Part shown: positions 46,581 through 57,559 of the stretch, one piece after another | Layout: each line of letters opens with the position of its first letter | How positions within the stretch are numbered: the first letter of the stretch is position 1 | Origin: Taudactylus pleione | Taxonomy: Eukaryota > Chordata > Amphibia > Anura > Myobatrachidae | DNA: 64,000 nt | NCBI GenBank assembly: GCA_031769625.1 | Contig: JAUIMM010000126.1 | Location: 6,162,001 to 6,226,000, forward strand | Direction of reading: 5' to 3' | Translations under genes and position numbers: made by a program | The notes under the pieces: model-generated | The model's database searches: none | Seen by the model: the letters and a program-made list of their open reading frames with translations, nothing else | What the model was told of the DNA's origin: nothing

Positions 46581-47520
46581 GCCCATGTACAAACTATGGG
46601 TGAGCCAGTTCCCTTTCCCAATCCCACATTCTATAGGCTCAGCATGGTTAGGACAGTCCTGCCAAATATGTCCCAACTCCTTGCACTCCTAACAGAGAGT
46701 GGTCTCCATCCTGTTAGGGATTTTTACAGGGACCTTTATGTGAGGCACAGGTTTGGGACCCAGGTCTGTAGGTTTCACCATTTTTCCCAAGGCCAAATAT
46801 CTTTCGATGGTCATGGACAATTCCTCATAGTTCTGAAGATCTGCCAGCACGGTTCATCTTTGTAGGACTTGCTCAAAGCTCCTTACACAATGGTAAACAG
46901 CTAATACATCTTTGATTTGAAAAGCTTTATTTGTTTCTGGCTGAAGCCAGGTCCGCACCAGGTGGGCAAATTCGGCTAACTGTGGGCCTGATTCAGAGAT
47001 GGACGTGAATGCAATCACAACTGCATTTCCATATGCAATGCAGTTGCAAAAATATGCAAATGTTAGTAAAGATCACCCGAGCATAAAGACGCCCACTACT
47101 GCCTTCTCACCTGAATGTGACTACGCATACTTACATAAACATCGGTACCATCGAAGTTCATCAGCGGCCATTTTACCCTTGCGGCAGGTCTGACCTGCCA
47201 CTGGCCAGGGAGCTTTTCTGCCAGAGCTGTGTATGCAATTGTAGTGGCTAATTTATGTAAGCCCATGTAACAGCATTCAAACGGTTAAAGCACCAATCAA
47301 CCCCACCATTGGCTAGGATAGCAGCTTTCAAATGGGAGTAAGACTTTACCTGCTGCTCCAGCAGGTCCATATAAGCCTTTTGGGGAAAACCCAGATTATG
47401 GACTATACCCAGGTCATATGCCTGAAACAATGGTTTCTCCCAATATTCAGGCCGCCTTTTAATGCCTTGAGCTGTGGCACCTGAGTTTCTCTGCCACAAG
47501 GGGTTAAGTCATTTTGTTAT
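46580..47520 (-). pseudogene. gag: Gmr1-B gag with zinc knuckle
   Basis: Blocks: YWEKPLFQAYDLGIVHNLGF and LLEQQVKSYSHLKAAILANG (47460-47290). After the inserted element come LAEFAHLVRTWLQPETNKAF (46985-46910) and the SCAN-like tail YEELSMTIERYLALGK. The CCHC knuckle reads ECKELGHIWQDC at about 46690-46650, with the first Cys codon preceded by a stop. It is inactive. Confidence 0.75.
46986..47250. mobile_element. GGGCCTGATTCAG short element in Gmr1-B gag
   Basis: Begins GGGCCTGATTCAGAGATGG, the same terminal motif as the hairpin-mosaic elements, but the interior differs. It has a TGCAATGCAGTTGC-type palindrome and GCAGGTCTGACCTGC at about 47182-47196. The far end is not clear and the end coordinate is approximate. 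Confidence 0.6.
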
Positions 47521-48190
47521 GATTTCCCTGAGGTTTTCTAACAGGTTGACACTGGTATGCCTCTTAGTGAAGCTGGTGATACAGAGAGCAGCCTGCAATA
47601 GAATGAGCTGGCATTGTATATCACATACTGCTGCTGCTGTAGGTGATACACCCATCCAGTGGGATGTCACAGTCATGTAATCTTTTGTTTGACCAGTACT
47701 GCTTGTCCACATATATGTGGTTAAGTGGATAGTGCCCCTGAGTGATGCAGCACACAGTCCCAAAATGACAGTGCCCCTAAGTTAACAATGAATAAACAGT
47801 AACATATAACACAGTGCTTCCCACACCCAATCCCTCAGATCTCCTGTATAAATTGGAAAACCAAACCTCATCTTTATAGAAAAACAATTTAGAATTTTTT
47901 CCTTTTCATTGTAATGGTGAAAACAGTTACAAATATTTACTTAGCCGGTGTGCATTTCAATGTATGTTTTTAAAAATGGATGATTGCTACTTTGCTACTA
48001 CTAAAAATATAATTACACTGGTTTCAGAATAGGATCAGTGCCAGTCTGGTTTGAAATGCCATTTTCCCCATCTATACCATTATAGGGTAAATGCTATAGC
48101 AGTCAAGATAGCATCCCTAGTATGATATATAGTATGAATCTGGGATTCAAATTGTTGCCCATCCAAGCATTGCCCCAAGGACTTCAAACT
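47520..48190. other. No gene seen
   Basis: Unassigned sequence between the Gmr1-B gag start and the hAT short element. The 5' LTR of Gmr1-B could lie here, but no partner LTR was recognised. Confidence 0.45.
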
Positions 48191-48201
48191 CTATGATAGA
48201 C

Positions 48202-48405
48202 CACAGGTTCTCAAACTCGGTCCTCAGGACCCCAAACAGTGCATGTTTTGCAGGTCTCCTCAAATAATTACCAGTGAAATAATTAGCTGCACCTGTGGAT
48301 CTTTTAAAACATGTCAGTGAGTAATGAATACACCTGTGCACCTTCTGGGTGACCTGGAAAAAGTGAACTGTGTGGGATCCTGAGGACTGAGTTTGAGAAC
48401 CACTG
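48202..48405. mobile_element. hAT non-autonomous element with 8-bp TSD
   Basis: 204 bases with inverted ends CACAGGTTCTCAAACTCGGT and CAGTGGTTCTCAAACTCAGT (read inward), continuing CCTCAGGA. Flanked by exact TGATAGAC repeats at 48194-48201 and 48406-48413. The end motif CAGNGGTTCTCAA and 8-bp TSD are typical of hAT. Confidence 0.93.
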
Positions 48406-48413
48406 TGATAGAC

Positions 48414-48966
48414 TATGGCCCTCATTCAGAGCCATACGCTCTGAGCAGAGCGCACGCTGTGAATGAGGGCCGCCCTCCATAAAAATGGAGCGTCCTGCTG
48501 GACGCTCGTATAGCTGTGGGTCACCACCCACAGCCTATACGAGCGTGCATTTTGATGGCCGCGATGGTCATGACCATCGCGACCATCAAAACTGCGAGCC
48601 AGAGCCTGCGGTTGAGGTTTTCAACCGCAAGCTCCAGAGTGATTTTGGCTCTATCAGAGCCAAAATCACTCCCACTGACATCACTAGTGATGTCAGTGGG
48701 CCGGCTTCTGATGGGAGGCATTCCCATGGGAACGCCCCCATCAGGGAGGCACGCCCCCGGCACACCCACCAAAGAGGGCGTGCTGTCAGTCAACATCGAC
48801 AGCACGCCCCCTTGGAAGAGACACTACGAGTGAAGGAAAATCCTTCGCTCGTCGCGTCTGGCGCATGCACACGACGGAGCTCCCTCCATCGTGCGCATGC
48901 TCAGTGCAGAACATCGACCCTCTTGCGAGCGGACAGCTGCTCGCGAGTGGGTCTGAATCAGGCCCT
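48414..48966. mobile_element. Hairpin-mosaic foldback element, copy B (longest)
   Basis: Starts TATGGCCCTCATTCAGAG directly after the hAT TSD and ends GGGTCTGAATCAGGCCCTA. At least nine consecutive hairpins: for example GCGTCCTGCTGGACGC (48489-48504) and CTCGTATAG..CTATACGAG (48505-48543). Others are GCGATGGTCATGACCATCGC (48560-48579), GTGATTTTGGCTC / GAGCCAAAATCAC (48639-48669), and GGGCGTGCTGTC / GACAGCACGCCC (48776-48809). The first 300 bases match copy A closely; 48730-48890 is extra sequence absent from A. Long open frames here are by-products. Confidence 0.85.
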
Positions 48967-48969
48967 ATT

Positions 48970-50400
48970 TTAGAACCTGCAGCAGCATGCTGGAGTTTCT
49001 TTCCAAAACCACTACAGAAATCCCCAAGTTCTGTGGTCCAGGGGACATAGAAAGGATGCAAATTAAACCTGTTTGCATGGTGATAAAAATGGGCACAGCA
49101 AAACTATATAGTATGCACTAATCCAGGCATCACAATGGGTTGTAGCACTCATTTGACACTGATTGGCTAAGAGTGGTCAGACTCATAGCCAATCATGGCT
49201 TTAGTGTAGGAACCCACATGGGTCCTGTCATTCGGTGTTCTATACTGTACTCTAGTATAGCAGGTCCATGCGGAACTGGTATTTTTGTTTTTTTTTGTTT
49301 CAGAAGACCGTGGATTTTTCCTGGAGAAGGAGACTGACCTCATCCAGGGAGAAGGTAAGTTTGTAGTGTGAGAAAGTGAGTGTGAATGCGTGTGAATGTG
49401 TAAAGGTTTAATCCTTTGGTGTGTGTGTGACTTCTGTTTTTTATATTTTCTTTACAGTGGGAGTACAGGTGGTAGTGGTCTGTTGGCACTTATGTTTCTA
49501 CAAGTGCTGCAGGGGAGACTTGCTGGGATCTTTAGTCCCACTATAAAGAAAATGTTATTTCTATATTTAACCAATTACCACTGCACTCACTGCCACTGGG
49601 ACTGGTTGATTCTCAGGAGGGGGTGCACCATTTTATGTTTAGGGAACCCAGTTTCCAAGGATTGCCAGCCCTAGGCTGACCAGTTTTGGGTTGGTTAATG
49701 CTTTTTAAAAAATGGTGAAAAAACTAAACAGACCACAGTAAACATTATCAAGAAGCAGGAAAAATTGACAATACAAGTAAAATACAAAAACAAAGCAGAC
49801 AATGTAAAGCAAGGGTGGTAAATTTCACTCAGCGCTAATTAGTGATGGATGTAAATAAACCCTCAAATGAATGTGAATACTTCAGGTTGCAGATTACCCA
49901 ATAGATATCATTGGGAATAAGTCGTTAGTAAAATATTACCACATTTATTAACAATGAAACAAGTTTTAAATAACACAATAAAGCATAATAAAACATACTG
50001 TAGATGTAGAAATAATAGAAAATGTCCTCTACTTCATACCATAGTAGGCAAGTGGTGTGTGTAAACAGATTGTGTTGGGCAATTTCCAGACAGAGGCAAG
50101 TTCAACAACACACCTCAAGCGAATGAATTTTTGGAAGTTGGTAAATCAGAGGTCCATATGAGTGTGACATAGTGTCTGTGTGATGCATTTTGGATCTAAT
50201 GTTCTTCTTTAGGTGCACATCTGATGAAGTTATACAGATAGATTTATGTTTAAGGTTCATGCTACAGGGATATAGGTAGTACCTTTAGCTGCTAAACACA
50301 GGGAAGGTATCATGACCTTCCAAAAGATGAATATTACAAAGAAGAGAATATAGTGTCAGCACTCTAAGGTTCTGTTCTATCACTCAAAAATTGTCCTTAA
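48970..50400. other. No gene seen; possible splice-like signals
   Basis: No convincing protein. At 49340-49465 there is a GAGAAGGTAAGTTTG donor-like site and a TTTTCTTTACAGTGGG acceptor-like site 100 bases apart, downstream of a CCAAT-containing stretch. This is perhaps the 5' region of a DNA transposon. The rest is AT-rich. Confidence 0.4.
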
Positions 50401-50454
50401 ACTGTTAGTAGGTGTCAGGTTGTAGCCTAGGATCAGCCATTACTCACCTCAACG

Positions 50455-50538
50455 CTGACTTCCCCTGACTTCTTGTGTGGTCAGAGGTCTGGTGCTGCAC
50501 CAGTCGTCTGACCATGCGAGAAATCAGGGGAAGTCAGT
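50455..50538. repeat. Foldback hairpin
   Basis: CTGACTTCCCCTGA pairs with TCAGGGGAAGTCAG. The inner arms GGTCAGAGG / CGTCTGACC and TGGTGC / GCACCA also pair. Confidence 0.8.
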
Positions 50539-50861
50539 GATGTGCTGAGAAAGAGTGATGCGCTGAGGATTATGCCTTAGGTGCTCTTGTCTTCCAGTTG
50601 CTGCTCTGTGATTTGGTTACCAAGGTTGCCATCTTGGGCGCAGCCACAACAGTATTCATCACCTGACTGACCCTCCATCCAATGATAGCATGATCTTTGT
50701 CAGCTGATGCTGCCTTCAAATGGACTGCTACCTTTGGGTATTTAACAAGCTCTGAACAACAGGAAGTTGCCTGTACAACATCGTTACTACTAGTGTTTGC
50801 TTGCAATAACTACATTCCAGGTTCCTTTGTTTTTCTACTCTCAAGTCTATTCTAAGTTCCT

Positions 50862-51003
50862 CCTGTGTCAGCGGAGCATCTGAAACACCTTACCAGTACA
50901 TCCTGTGAGTACAATCACAGCGACATCCTCCCATGCCAGCGGTGCATCTTAAACACCTTGTCCACATACTCATTACATCCTGCGAGTACAATCACAGTGA
51001 TAT
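50862..51003. repeat. Short tandem duplication, period about 72
   Basis: GCGGAGCATCTGAAACACCTT..GAGTACAATCACAGCGA-like sequence is repeated once (GCGGTGCATCTTAAACACC..GAGTACAATCACAGTGA). Confidence 0.7.
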
Positions 51004-51181
51004 GCCTTTGGTTGGGTCTCACAAAAATCTGATACTAGTGGAAGAGGAGGTCATACATCCTGGCCCCTTGCCTCCAATTCCTTCAACAACCCTAGACCTC
51101 AGCTTTCTGCTCCTTAGTAGTAGACCCTCCTGAGTCAATCGTGACAGTAGGTAATGTATGTAATATAAGTGTGAGTAGTGT

Positions 51182-51604
51182 GATAAGTAGTGTTCAGTAG
51201 TCACTAGTAGGTTGTAGCACAATGTGAATATTCCTCCCTTCTCCACCTGGGTAGTGCATTGGTATGTTGCCACTCCACCTCAAAATTCACACAGAAAAAA
51301 TGGAGTATCAAGTACTGGTAGACACTATTTTGCAGAATCATGGTTAAGATATATTGACTTACCCGGGTCTTGCTGTTGTCCTGCTGGTCACCAGACATGC
51401 TCTGTATGTGTGGTTATTGCACGTGGGTATGGGGGCAAAAGGGAAACTGTGGTCCCTTTATTCCTGTGCAGAAACACTATATGTGGAGAAAGGTATAATA
51501 ACATTTATTACTCTGTCGACATGCCTGTCTAGGCTCACTGTTGTACACAAATGGTTACAAATGGGGTATAACATATAACATTCTAAAAAAACTGACATCA
51601 AAGT
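51182..51604 (+). repeat. Left inverted arm of PLE-5
   Basis: Paired with 53782-54210. The arms end inward at ACATCAAAGT / ACTTTGATGT, after which they share nothing. Confidence 0.88.
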
Positions 51605-51700
51605 CTCACTCAAATAGAATCGATAGAGTGGAAAGCCGATGGATCTTTGAGATGAAGACCCTCCAACCAGATGGCCTAAATATAGATCCTTAGAGATCAA
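51605..51700 (+). pseudogene. PLE-5 endonuclease C-terminal remnant
   Basis: Reads RIDRVESRWIFEMKTLQPDG, then LNI. This matches the PLE terminus ExxWIxxLxTLQPxGLN. It begins where the inverted arm stops, so the upstream protein is lost. Confidence 0.7.
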
Positions 51701-52489
51701 ATCAGTAAGGACATGAGGAACACACCTAAAAATACTTACACTTGAAGGTTTACCAATAAGGAATCCACTACATAATATAAACCCTACCAAGAAAAACACA
51801 AGGTTGTTATTTTAAACCTTGATTAATGCATCAGAGGATGAAATAACAAATCTATTATGATAAAAACAAAAATAAAAATAGAGTTTAGCATTATTTTTGA
51901 AAACTAAGGACTTAGTGAACATCAGATTCTTTTCCTGAGAGTACGGCAAACTATGCAATTAATTACATTAGACTATACCTTATCATATATTATATACCAA
52001 ATAAATTTTATTCTGCATGGCACCCTTTTTTCAAGATTTTGTTTACATGCATACATAGTTCTCTATAAATGTATATAAATGCATTTTTCACTCTCACTTA
52101 AACCCTTATAAGTCCAATGTGATAACAAAAACCCATTTGACACTAATATATACATATAGGGGATGTCATGGCTGCCGACACTTGAGACTCCTGGGAGGAG
52201 GCAGGCCTACTAGGCACAATAAACTGGGGTGGCTTTAGGAATTACCTTTTCATGAAATCTCGACAGCACAGAATAAAAGTAAATAGAATTTATTCACAGG
52301 AGAAATATAATAGCAATGTCTCACATAAAGTCTCAACAATACTGAGGTTGACATAAGCAATAATGAGTATAGGAGAAAACCCCCTATATAGTCTTTAACA
52401 CAGAAAAGTTAATATGGTAGGGAACCCCAAGTCCAGTAAGAGGCTAACACCTCAGGATTGTATAGAGGAACTTCACCTGGGTGGAACCC

Positions 52490-52830
52490 TGTAGTGATGG
52501 AGATCCAGAGCAGAGTGAGCCCTGTGATGCGGTGAAAGATGGAGCAGGGTTGAGCCCTGTGATGCTGTGAGGTCAGAGCAGGGTTGAGCCCTGTGATGTG
52601 GTGAGGTCGGAGCAGTGTTGAGCCCTGTGATGCAATGAAGTCAGAGCAGGGTTGAGCCCTGTGATGCAGTGAGATCAGAGCAGGGTTGAGCCCTGAGAAG
52701 TTGTGTTGTTCTGGAACAGGGTTGAGCCCTGAATGTGTAACTAGAATCTGGAGCAGGGTTGAGCTCCGCGATGCAATGAAGGTTGAAGCAGGGTTGAGCC
52801 CTGTGAAGCGGTGTGGTTCTGGAAAAGGGT
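52490..52830. repeat. GC-rich minisatellite in the PLE-5 tail
   Basis: Roughly eight units of 34-45 bases around GAGCAGGGTTGAGCCCTGTG. Each unit contains the small palindrome AGGGTTGAGCCCT. The repeat keeps a long minus-strand frame open by chance; that frame is not a gene. Confidence 0.88.
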
Positions 52831-53684
52831 TGAGCCTATAGCAAAGTACACAGCAACCCACAGGCACAGCAGGGATCTGGCAGGAGTCCAAGAAATACCT
52901 GAAAGTAACATTGCACAGACACCGAGACACAGTTAGTAACAGGCTTTATACTAGAGGTCTGTGATCCGTAGGAAGTTCAGAACATGTGACCCAAATGGAA
53001 TCAGGTTTGAAATAATGAGCAATCTAGGAATCCCACAACCTGACAACACCTTGGAAACAGATGATCACTTTAACTCTCTATCCCCAGTATGTGAAGAACG
53101 CCAGCAAGCAGGATAGCTCCTCCAACGACCACAAAGGAACATTGGAAAAAGTTATCTATATTTTTGTACTGAAATAGTCGCAGTCCTGACAGGGGATTAA
53201 TCACTATTCAGGAACTAGATAGATATGATCCCTCAAGCAAAATAATCAGTATCAGGATATAATTACCCCTAATTATGTTAGACAACATAGGTGAGAAGAC
53301 CTATTAAATAACATCAGAGAAAACACTATCTCCTATTATGTAAACAAAGCTGCAACATATTGCAACACAGAGGATCACAAGTGCTGCAGAATATCACACC
53401 CAAAATGGCTGCCCACAGAGTGGAGACTACATCTATGGAGTTACATATCTTACATCATTGTACAAACCATCACCGGAAGTAATCAAAACTGATATGGTAT
53501 AATGGACAAGAATGTCCACGCTAAGCACATGGAGCATGCACGTGACAGCAACATAACAGAATGACAGAGTACACTCTAGCAATTGATCAGGACCATGAAT
53601 CTGGAAGTAACAGGACCCGGACCTAATAAACATACAATCTAAGGTATTTAAACCCCTGGATTTGGGTCACCACTTCACCTACCC

Positions 53685-53726
53685 TTGAAGAAATCCCAAC
53701 ACAGGATGAAATGCGTTGGAAGACAT
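53685..53726 (+). ncRNA. Hammerhead-like motif of PLE-5
   Basis: CTTGAAGAAATCC, loop, GGATGAAATGCGTTGG: CTTGAAGA, a stem ATCC/GGAT, then GAAATGCG. The same layout is seen in other PLE tails here. Confidence 0.45.
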
Positions 53727-53781
53727 TGGAACACCATTTGGGAACATTACTTTTTAACTTACTTTATTCATATGTATCCAC

Positions 53782-54210
53782 ACTTTGATGTCTGTTTTTT
53801 TTAGAATGTTATATACGTTATACCCCATTTGTTACCATCTTTGTACCACAGTAAGCCTAGACAGGCATGTGGACAAAGGAATAAATGTTATTATACCTTT
53901 CTCCATGTATAGCATTTTTGCACAGGAATAACGGGACCACCGTGTCCCTTTGCCCCCCATACCCACACGCAATAACCACGCATACAGAGCACGTCTGGTG
54001 ACCAGCAGGACAATGGCAAGACCCGGGTAAGTCAATACATCTTACCCATGCTTCTGCAAAATAGTGTCTATCAGTACCCATACTCTGTTTTTTTTCTGTG
54101 TGAATTTTGAGGTGGGGTGGCAAAACATACCAATGCACTCACCAGGTGGAGAAGGATGGAATATTTACATTGTGCTACAACCTACTAGTGACTACTGAAC
54201 ACTACTCATC
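53782..54210 (-). repeat. Right inverted arm of PLE-5
   Basis: Reverse complement of 51182-51604. It contains GACCCGGGTAAGTCAATA and GCAGGACAA.. matching the left arm. Confidence 0.88.
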
Positions 54211-54776
54211 ATTACTATATTTATTGAGACACAGATGAAATTAACTGCCTAGAGTATTTGCATACCGGATCTCTGAGACTTTGTCATAAGAACAACCCCC
54301 CTACATCTGATGAAGTGTCTAGATATGTACTTTTGCACAAAAAGTATTTAAAAAATGTAATAGAAGGAAAGCTATGAAAGAATGCTATAATAATCAATGA
54401 TCCCATTAGTCTTTATGGATTGGTTTCAAGTACATACTCTAATCTATAAATATAAAAAACGTTGGCACTAACGGTAGCATAAACTAGTTTTAAAAATTAC
54501 TTAATTGAAAAGATATATTAACACAGCAGCAGCAACTTTATAATGAGCCAGTGACTGCTCGATTAAACTAACAGAAACACCAATAATAATAAATAAGAAG
54601 CTGTGCTAAAAAAATTGGAAATGTCAGAAAATATATCAGTCTGGAAATGTTTCAAATTAATATTTAATCTGTAAAATGCACATAACATTATAAAAAATGC
54701 ACAATGCAGAAAATAAAATAAAACTGCATCAGATCTTAATAACACTTGTGACAGAATGGCTACACCAGGCACGTAG

Positions 54777-55328
54777 TCTCTCTAATTGAGTATTCTGCAC
54801 ACAAAATAAATTGTTTATTAGTCCAATTGATATCGGCATAAATCAGCATTTATTGTCTACTCACAGAATGGCAATGAGCATAATTGTCGATGTGTATATA
54901 AAAGAATTTTGTTTGTATTATGGATAAAATCTCCAGATAATTAGCCAGTCTTGAGCTGACAATCAGTTACAAGTGCCGGTCCCACTGCTGACGGACCTTA
55001 GACTGCAGTGTTGAACATTAATCAAAGTGCAGAAGTCATTATCCACAGAGACCACCCAATATGAAGTGACATCCATGCAGACAAGTGACATTATTGCAAA
55101 CAAAGTGGCGATGTCAACTTATCTTCTGTCCAGTAACCTGATAAGTTTTCAAGTGTGGAGAACAACTGCTGGATGTCCTCTGATGCATTTTGCCCCTCCA
55201 ATTTGTGGGGGCTTTCTCAAAGAGTGGATTTATATGCTGGTTTGTTCCAATATCACCTTATAAATAACTGGCTTTTCATTGATAGAGTCACACATTTTTT
55301 TTGTGTGCAGAATACTCAATTAGAGAGA
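54777..55328 (-). mobile_element. Small inverted-repeat element with PLE-like motif
   Basis: 552 bases with inverted ends TCTCTCTAATTGAGTATTCT and AGAATACTCAATTAGAGAGA. On the minus strand 55225-55181 reads TTTGAGAAAGCCCCC, loop, GGAGGGGCAAAATGCATCAG, a PLE hammerhead-like layout (CCCC/GGGG stem). No coding frame. It may be a non-autonomous PLE derivative or a DNA element that captured one. Confidence 0.65.
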
Positions 55329-55339
55329 TTTGCAAAATA

Positions 55340-57290
55340 CACATTTACTACTAGATTTTAAGATACTTAAACCAAACCTCTATTTTGAATAGGTACAATT
55401 ATCCATCTTGTGTAAAAAAAACATGCATGCAAAAACAACTTATGCCTGCGCAAAACATAAAGTGCATATCAGCTAAGGAGATGACTTCATGATCAATCAT
55501 TTAAAATGATTAGGCAGTGAAGGTGCCTAACTAGCTCTCATGCAGGTATACTGTATCCTTATTGTACATAGCCTATATTAGAATGCCCACATCCTCTCCC
55601 ATCCTGCCTCTTCAGACACAAGCTGTCATAAATGTCAAGTTCATCCAAATCTGAATGCAGTCATTTGTGCATTTTATTCTGTTCTGTTGGCACCTCAGCA
55701 TCATCCACAGTGCATGAGTAAGTGAAAAGTGTAATATGTTTGACTCTTTCTGACACAGATAAGTTAAGGAATACACAAATTAAACTGCTTCTATTTTATT
55801 GAATTTTTTTGTGCAATTGTGTCCATTATATGAATACTGTATGCACATGACATAGAGAGCCAAGTGGGAAATTGTGTTCCTTGTAATGACAGAATCTGTT
55901 TGAAATTTGGGCATACTTTTACTGAATGTGTTGCTAAGCACAGGAATGTGCCCAGCCTTGAGTAACATGGAATTAGTTTTTGTCGTATGGTTTCTGGTAT
56001 TAGTGAAGCACTCCAGTTGCCAGAATGGAAAAAATAAGGAACAATCCAGAGTTACTGCAAGCAGTAATGGAGTGTTAAGTTAAACAAGTCAAAGTTAGTA
56101 CACAGATAATTGGGCACTGATGCAATCAAGGATAAGATAGTTTGCTACACAAGTAACAACAGTAGAAGCAGTGAGGCAATATCACATGTAAAAAACTACA
56201 ATAAACCATTAGAAACTGGAAGCTATTGGCTTTAAAAACTCATACTATTACAGTAGAGCAGATTGTTTTCTCAAACATTCATTTCTTAGCTAAACAAAAT
56301 TTCAGCAGTCATACTGGAGAGTAAACAGAGGTCCATTACAATGGGCAACATTGACCAATCAACAAAGTTATTTAAGACTTCACTGACTGTAAGGTAGCCA
56401 AAGGAGATCTGTTTCATAGTTCTGTTATTTAATAACAATATAATAGCAAATAGCACATACAGTAAATGTAGTATGATATTGCATGTCATGTCAGGTGTTG
56501 CTCCAAGTTTTTAAATACATGTTTTTAATTATAGACATGAGGGTGCCAAGAGGCAGTCGCTGACCACAAGTGACATCTCGTGCAATGGTTTAATGTTCGG
56601 GTTGTTTGTCATGTGAGGAGTTGTGTCTTGTTGTGTGAGCATATACAATCTGTGTGTTTAAAAAAAACATTTTTGAACCAGATATTATCTCTCCATGTGA
56701 TTGAATATACACATTACTTCACAATGACCATTTGTGGAGTAGGGCTAATCACTCTCATTGTTTATCATCTATATATACATATACACATATAAAGTTTTTA
56801 TGACTTTTTAGAAATGTTGTCACTTGACAAAACTTCTAAATTAGTATGATGCCAATTTAAAATTTAAATAAGGTGTCTGATATGGAATAATAAAGGCACA
56901 TAATGAAGTTGTCTTAAGATTTATTATGAACATCCATACAGTCCAACTAGAATCAGACATGCAAGCTAAGTGTCAGACAATTCATCAGCCTTTATATGCC
57001 AGATTTGTTTCAAAGTAATGCTTAAGATTATGACAATATGAAAAAAAATCTTCAACAAGTGTAAACTTCAATATCTTCTAAAAGTCCCCAACCACAAACT
57101 ATCATATGCCTATGATTCACTACCAAATGTTGTTTGTTTCCAAATATATGTATGCAAGGTAATAAAAAACAGAACATTTGAGGAATCGTAGATTTCAGAG
57201 TTAGAGCAATATTACAATTAGTGTAAGTTCATGATCATCCAGCATTCATCATATTGTATTCAGTTATCCATTTTATTCCTATCTGCTGAT
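55340..57290. other. AT-rich region without recognisable genes
   Basis: No supported frame. The 3' LTR of the retroviral relic might lie at the upper end, but I could not pair it with a 5' LTR. Confidence 0.45.
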
Positions 57291-57559
57291 TCTCATATGC
57301 ATCCTATTACAAAAATCAAAAGGTTCTTATTTGAATTTGTATTACTAAGAAGGTTTAGGATAACATATAACAAATGAAAGGGTAGATACATGGGGACTGC
57401 AATAAAAGTTGATACTTGCTGCATCAGATGGGGTATCCCTCATTTTTCATATGAACCTTTGGTGTTACTAAAACAGTAACAGTACAGCTAATTGGTTATA
57501 TTCCAATATGTTCAACATGCCTTCCTCCCTTAGTGCCTGCTTCTAGGGTCTCAAATAGA

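Larger units (their letters stand above)
44430..47520 (-). mobile_element. Decayed Gmr1-order LTR retrotransposon (Gmr1-B)
   Basis: On the minus strand the order is gag (47520-46580), zinc knuckle, protease (46560-46270), integrase (about 46000-45000) and RT (44880-44430). Integrase before RT again marks the Gmr1 arrangement. Full of stops and frameshifts; no LTRs recognised and RNase H absent. A GGGCCTGATTCAG element splits the gag. It is a distinct, older lineage than Gmr1-A. Confidence 0.75.
51182..54210 (+). mobile_element. PLE fragment between 0.43-kb inverted arms (PLE-5)
   Basis: The left arm 51182-51604 is the reverse complement of 53782-54210, diverged by indels and substitutions. 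Directly inside the left arm is a PLE endonuclease C-terminus (plus strand), then a long 3' UTR, then a hammerhead-like motif just before the right arm. The simplest reading is a 5'-truncated PLE with an inverted copy of its own 3' terminus at the front, a behaviour known for Penelope pLTRs. Confidence 0.7.

Noticed and set aside
49396..49674. Possible host exon between splice-like sites
   Set aside because: The peptide has no recognisable domain and the splice-like sites are weak. A transposon 5' region is as likely, so no gene is called.
51458..51799. 113-codon minus-strand frame rich in hydrophobic residues
   Set aside because: Antisense to the PLE-5 endonuclease remnant and the inverted arm; no signal of its own.
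52409..52930. 173-codon minus-strand frame as a repeat protein
   Set aside because: It is a translation of the minisatellite. There is no start context or homology, and its composition reflects the DNA repeat.
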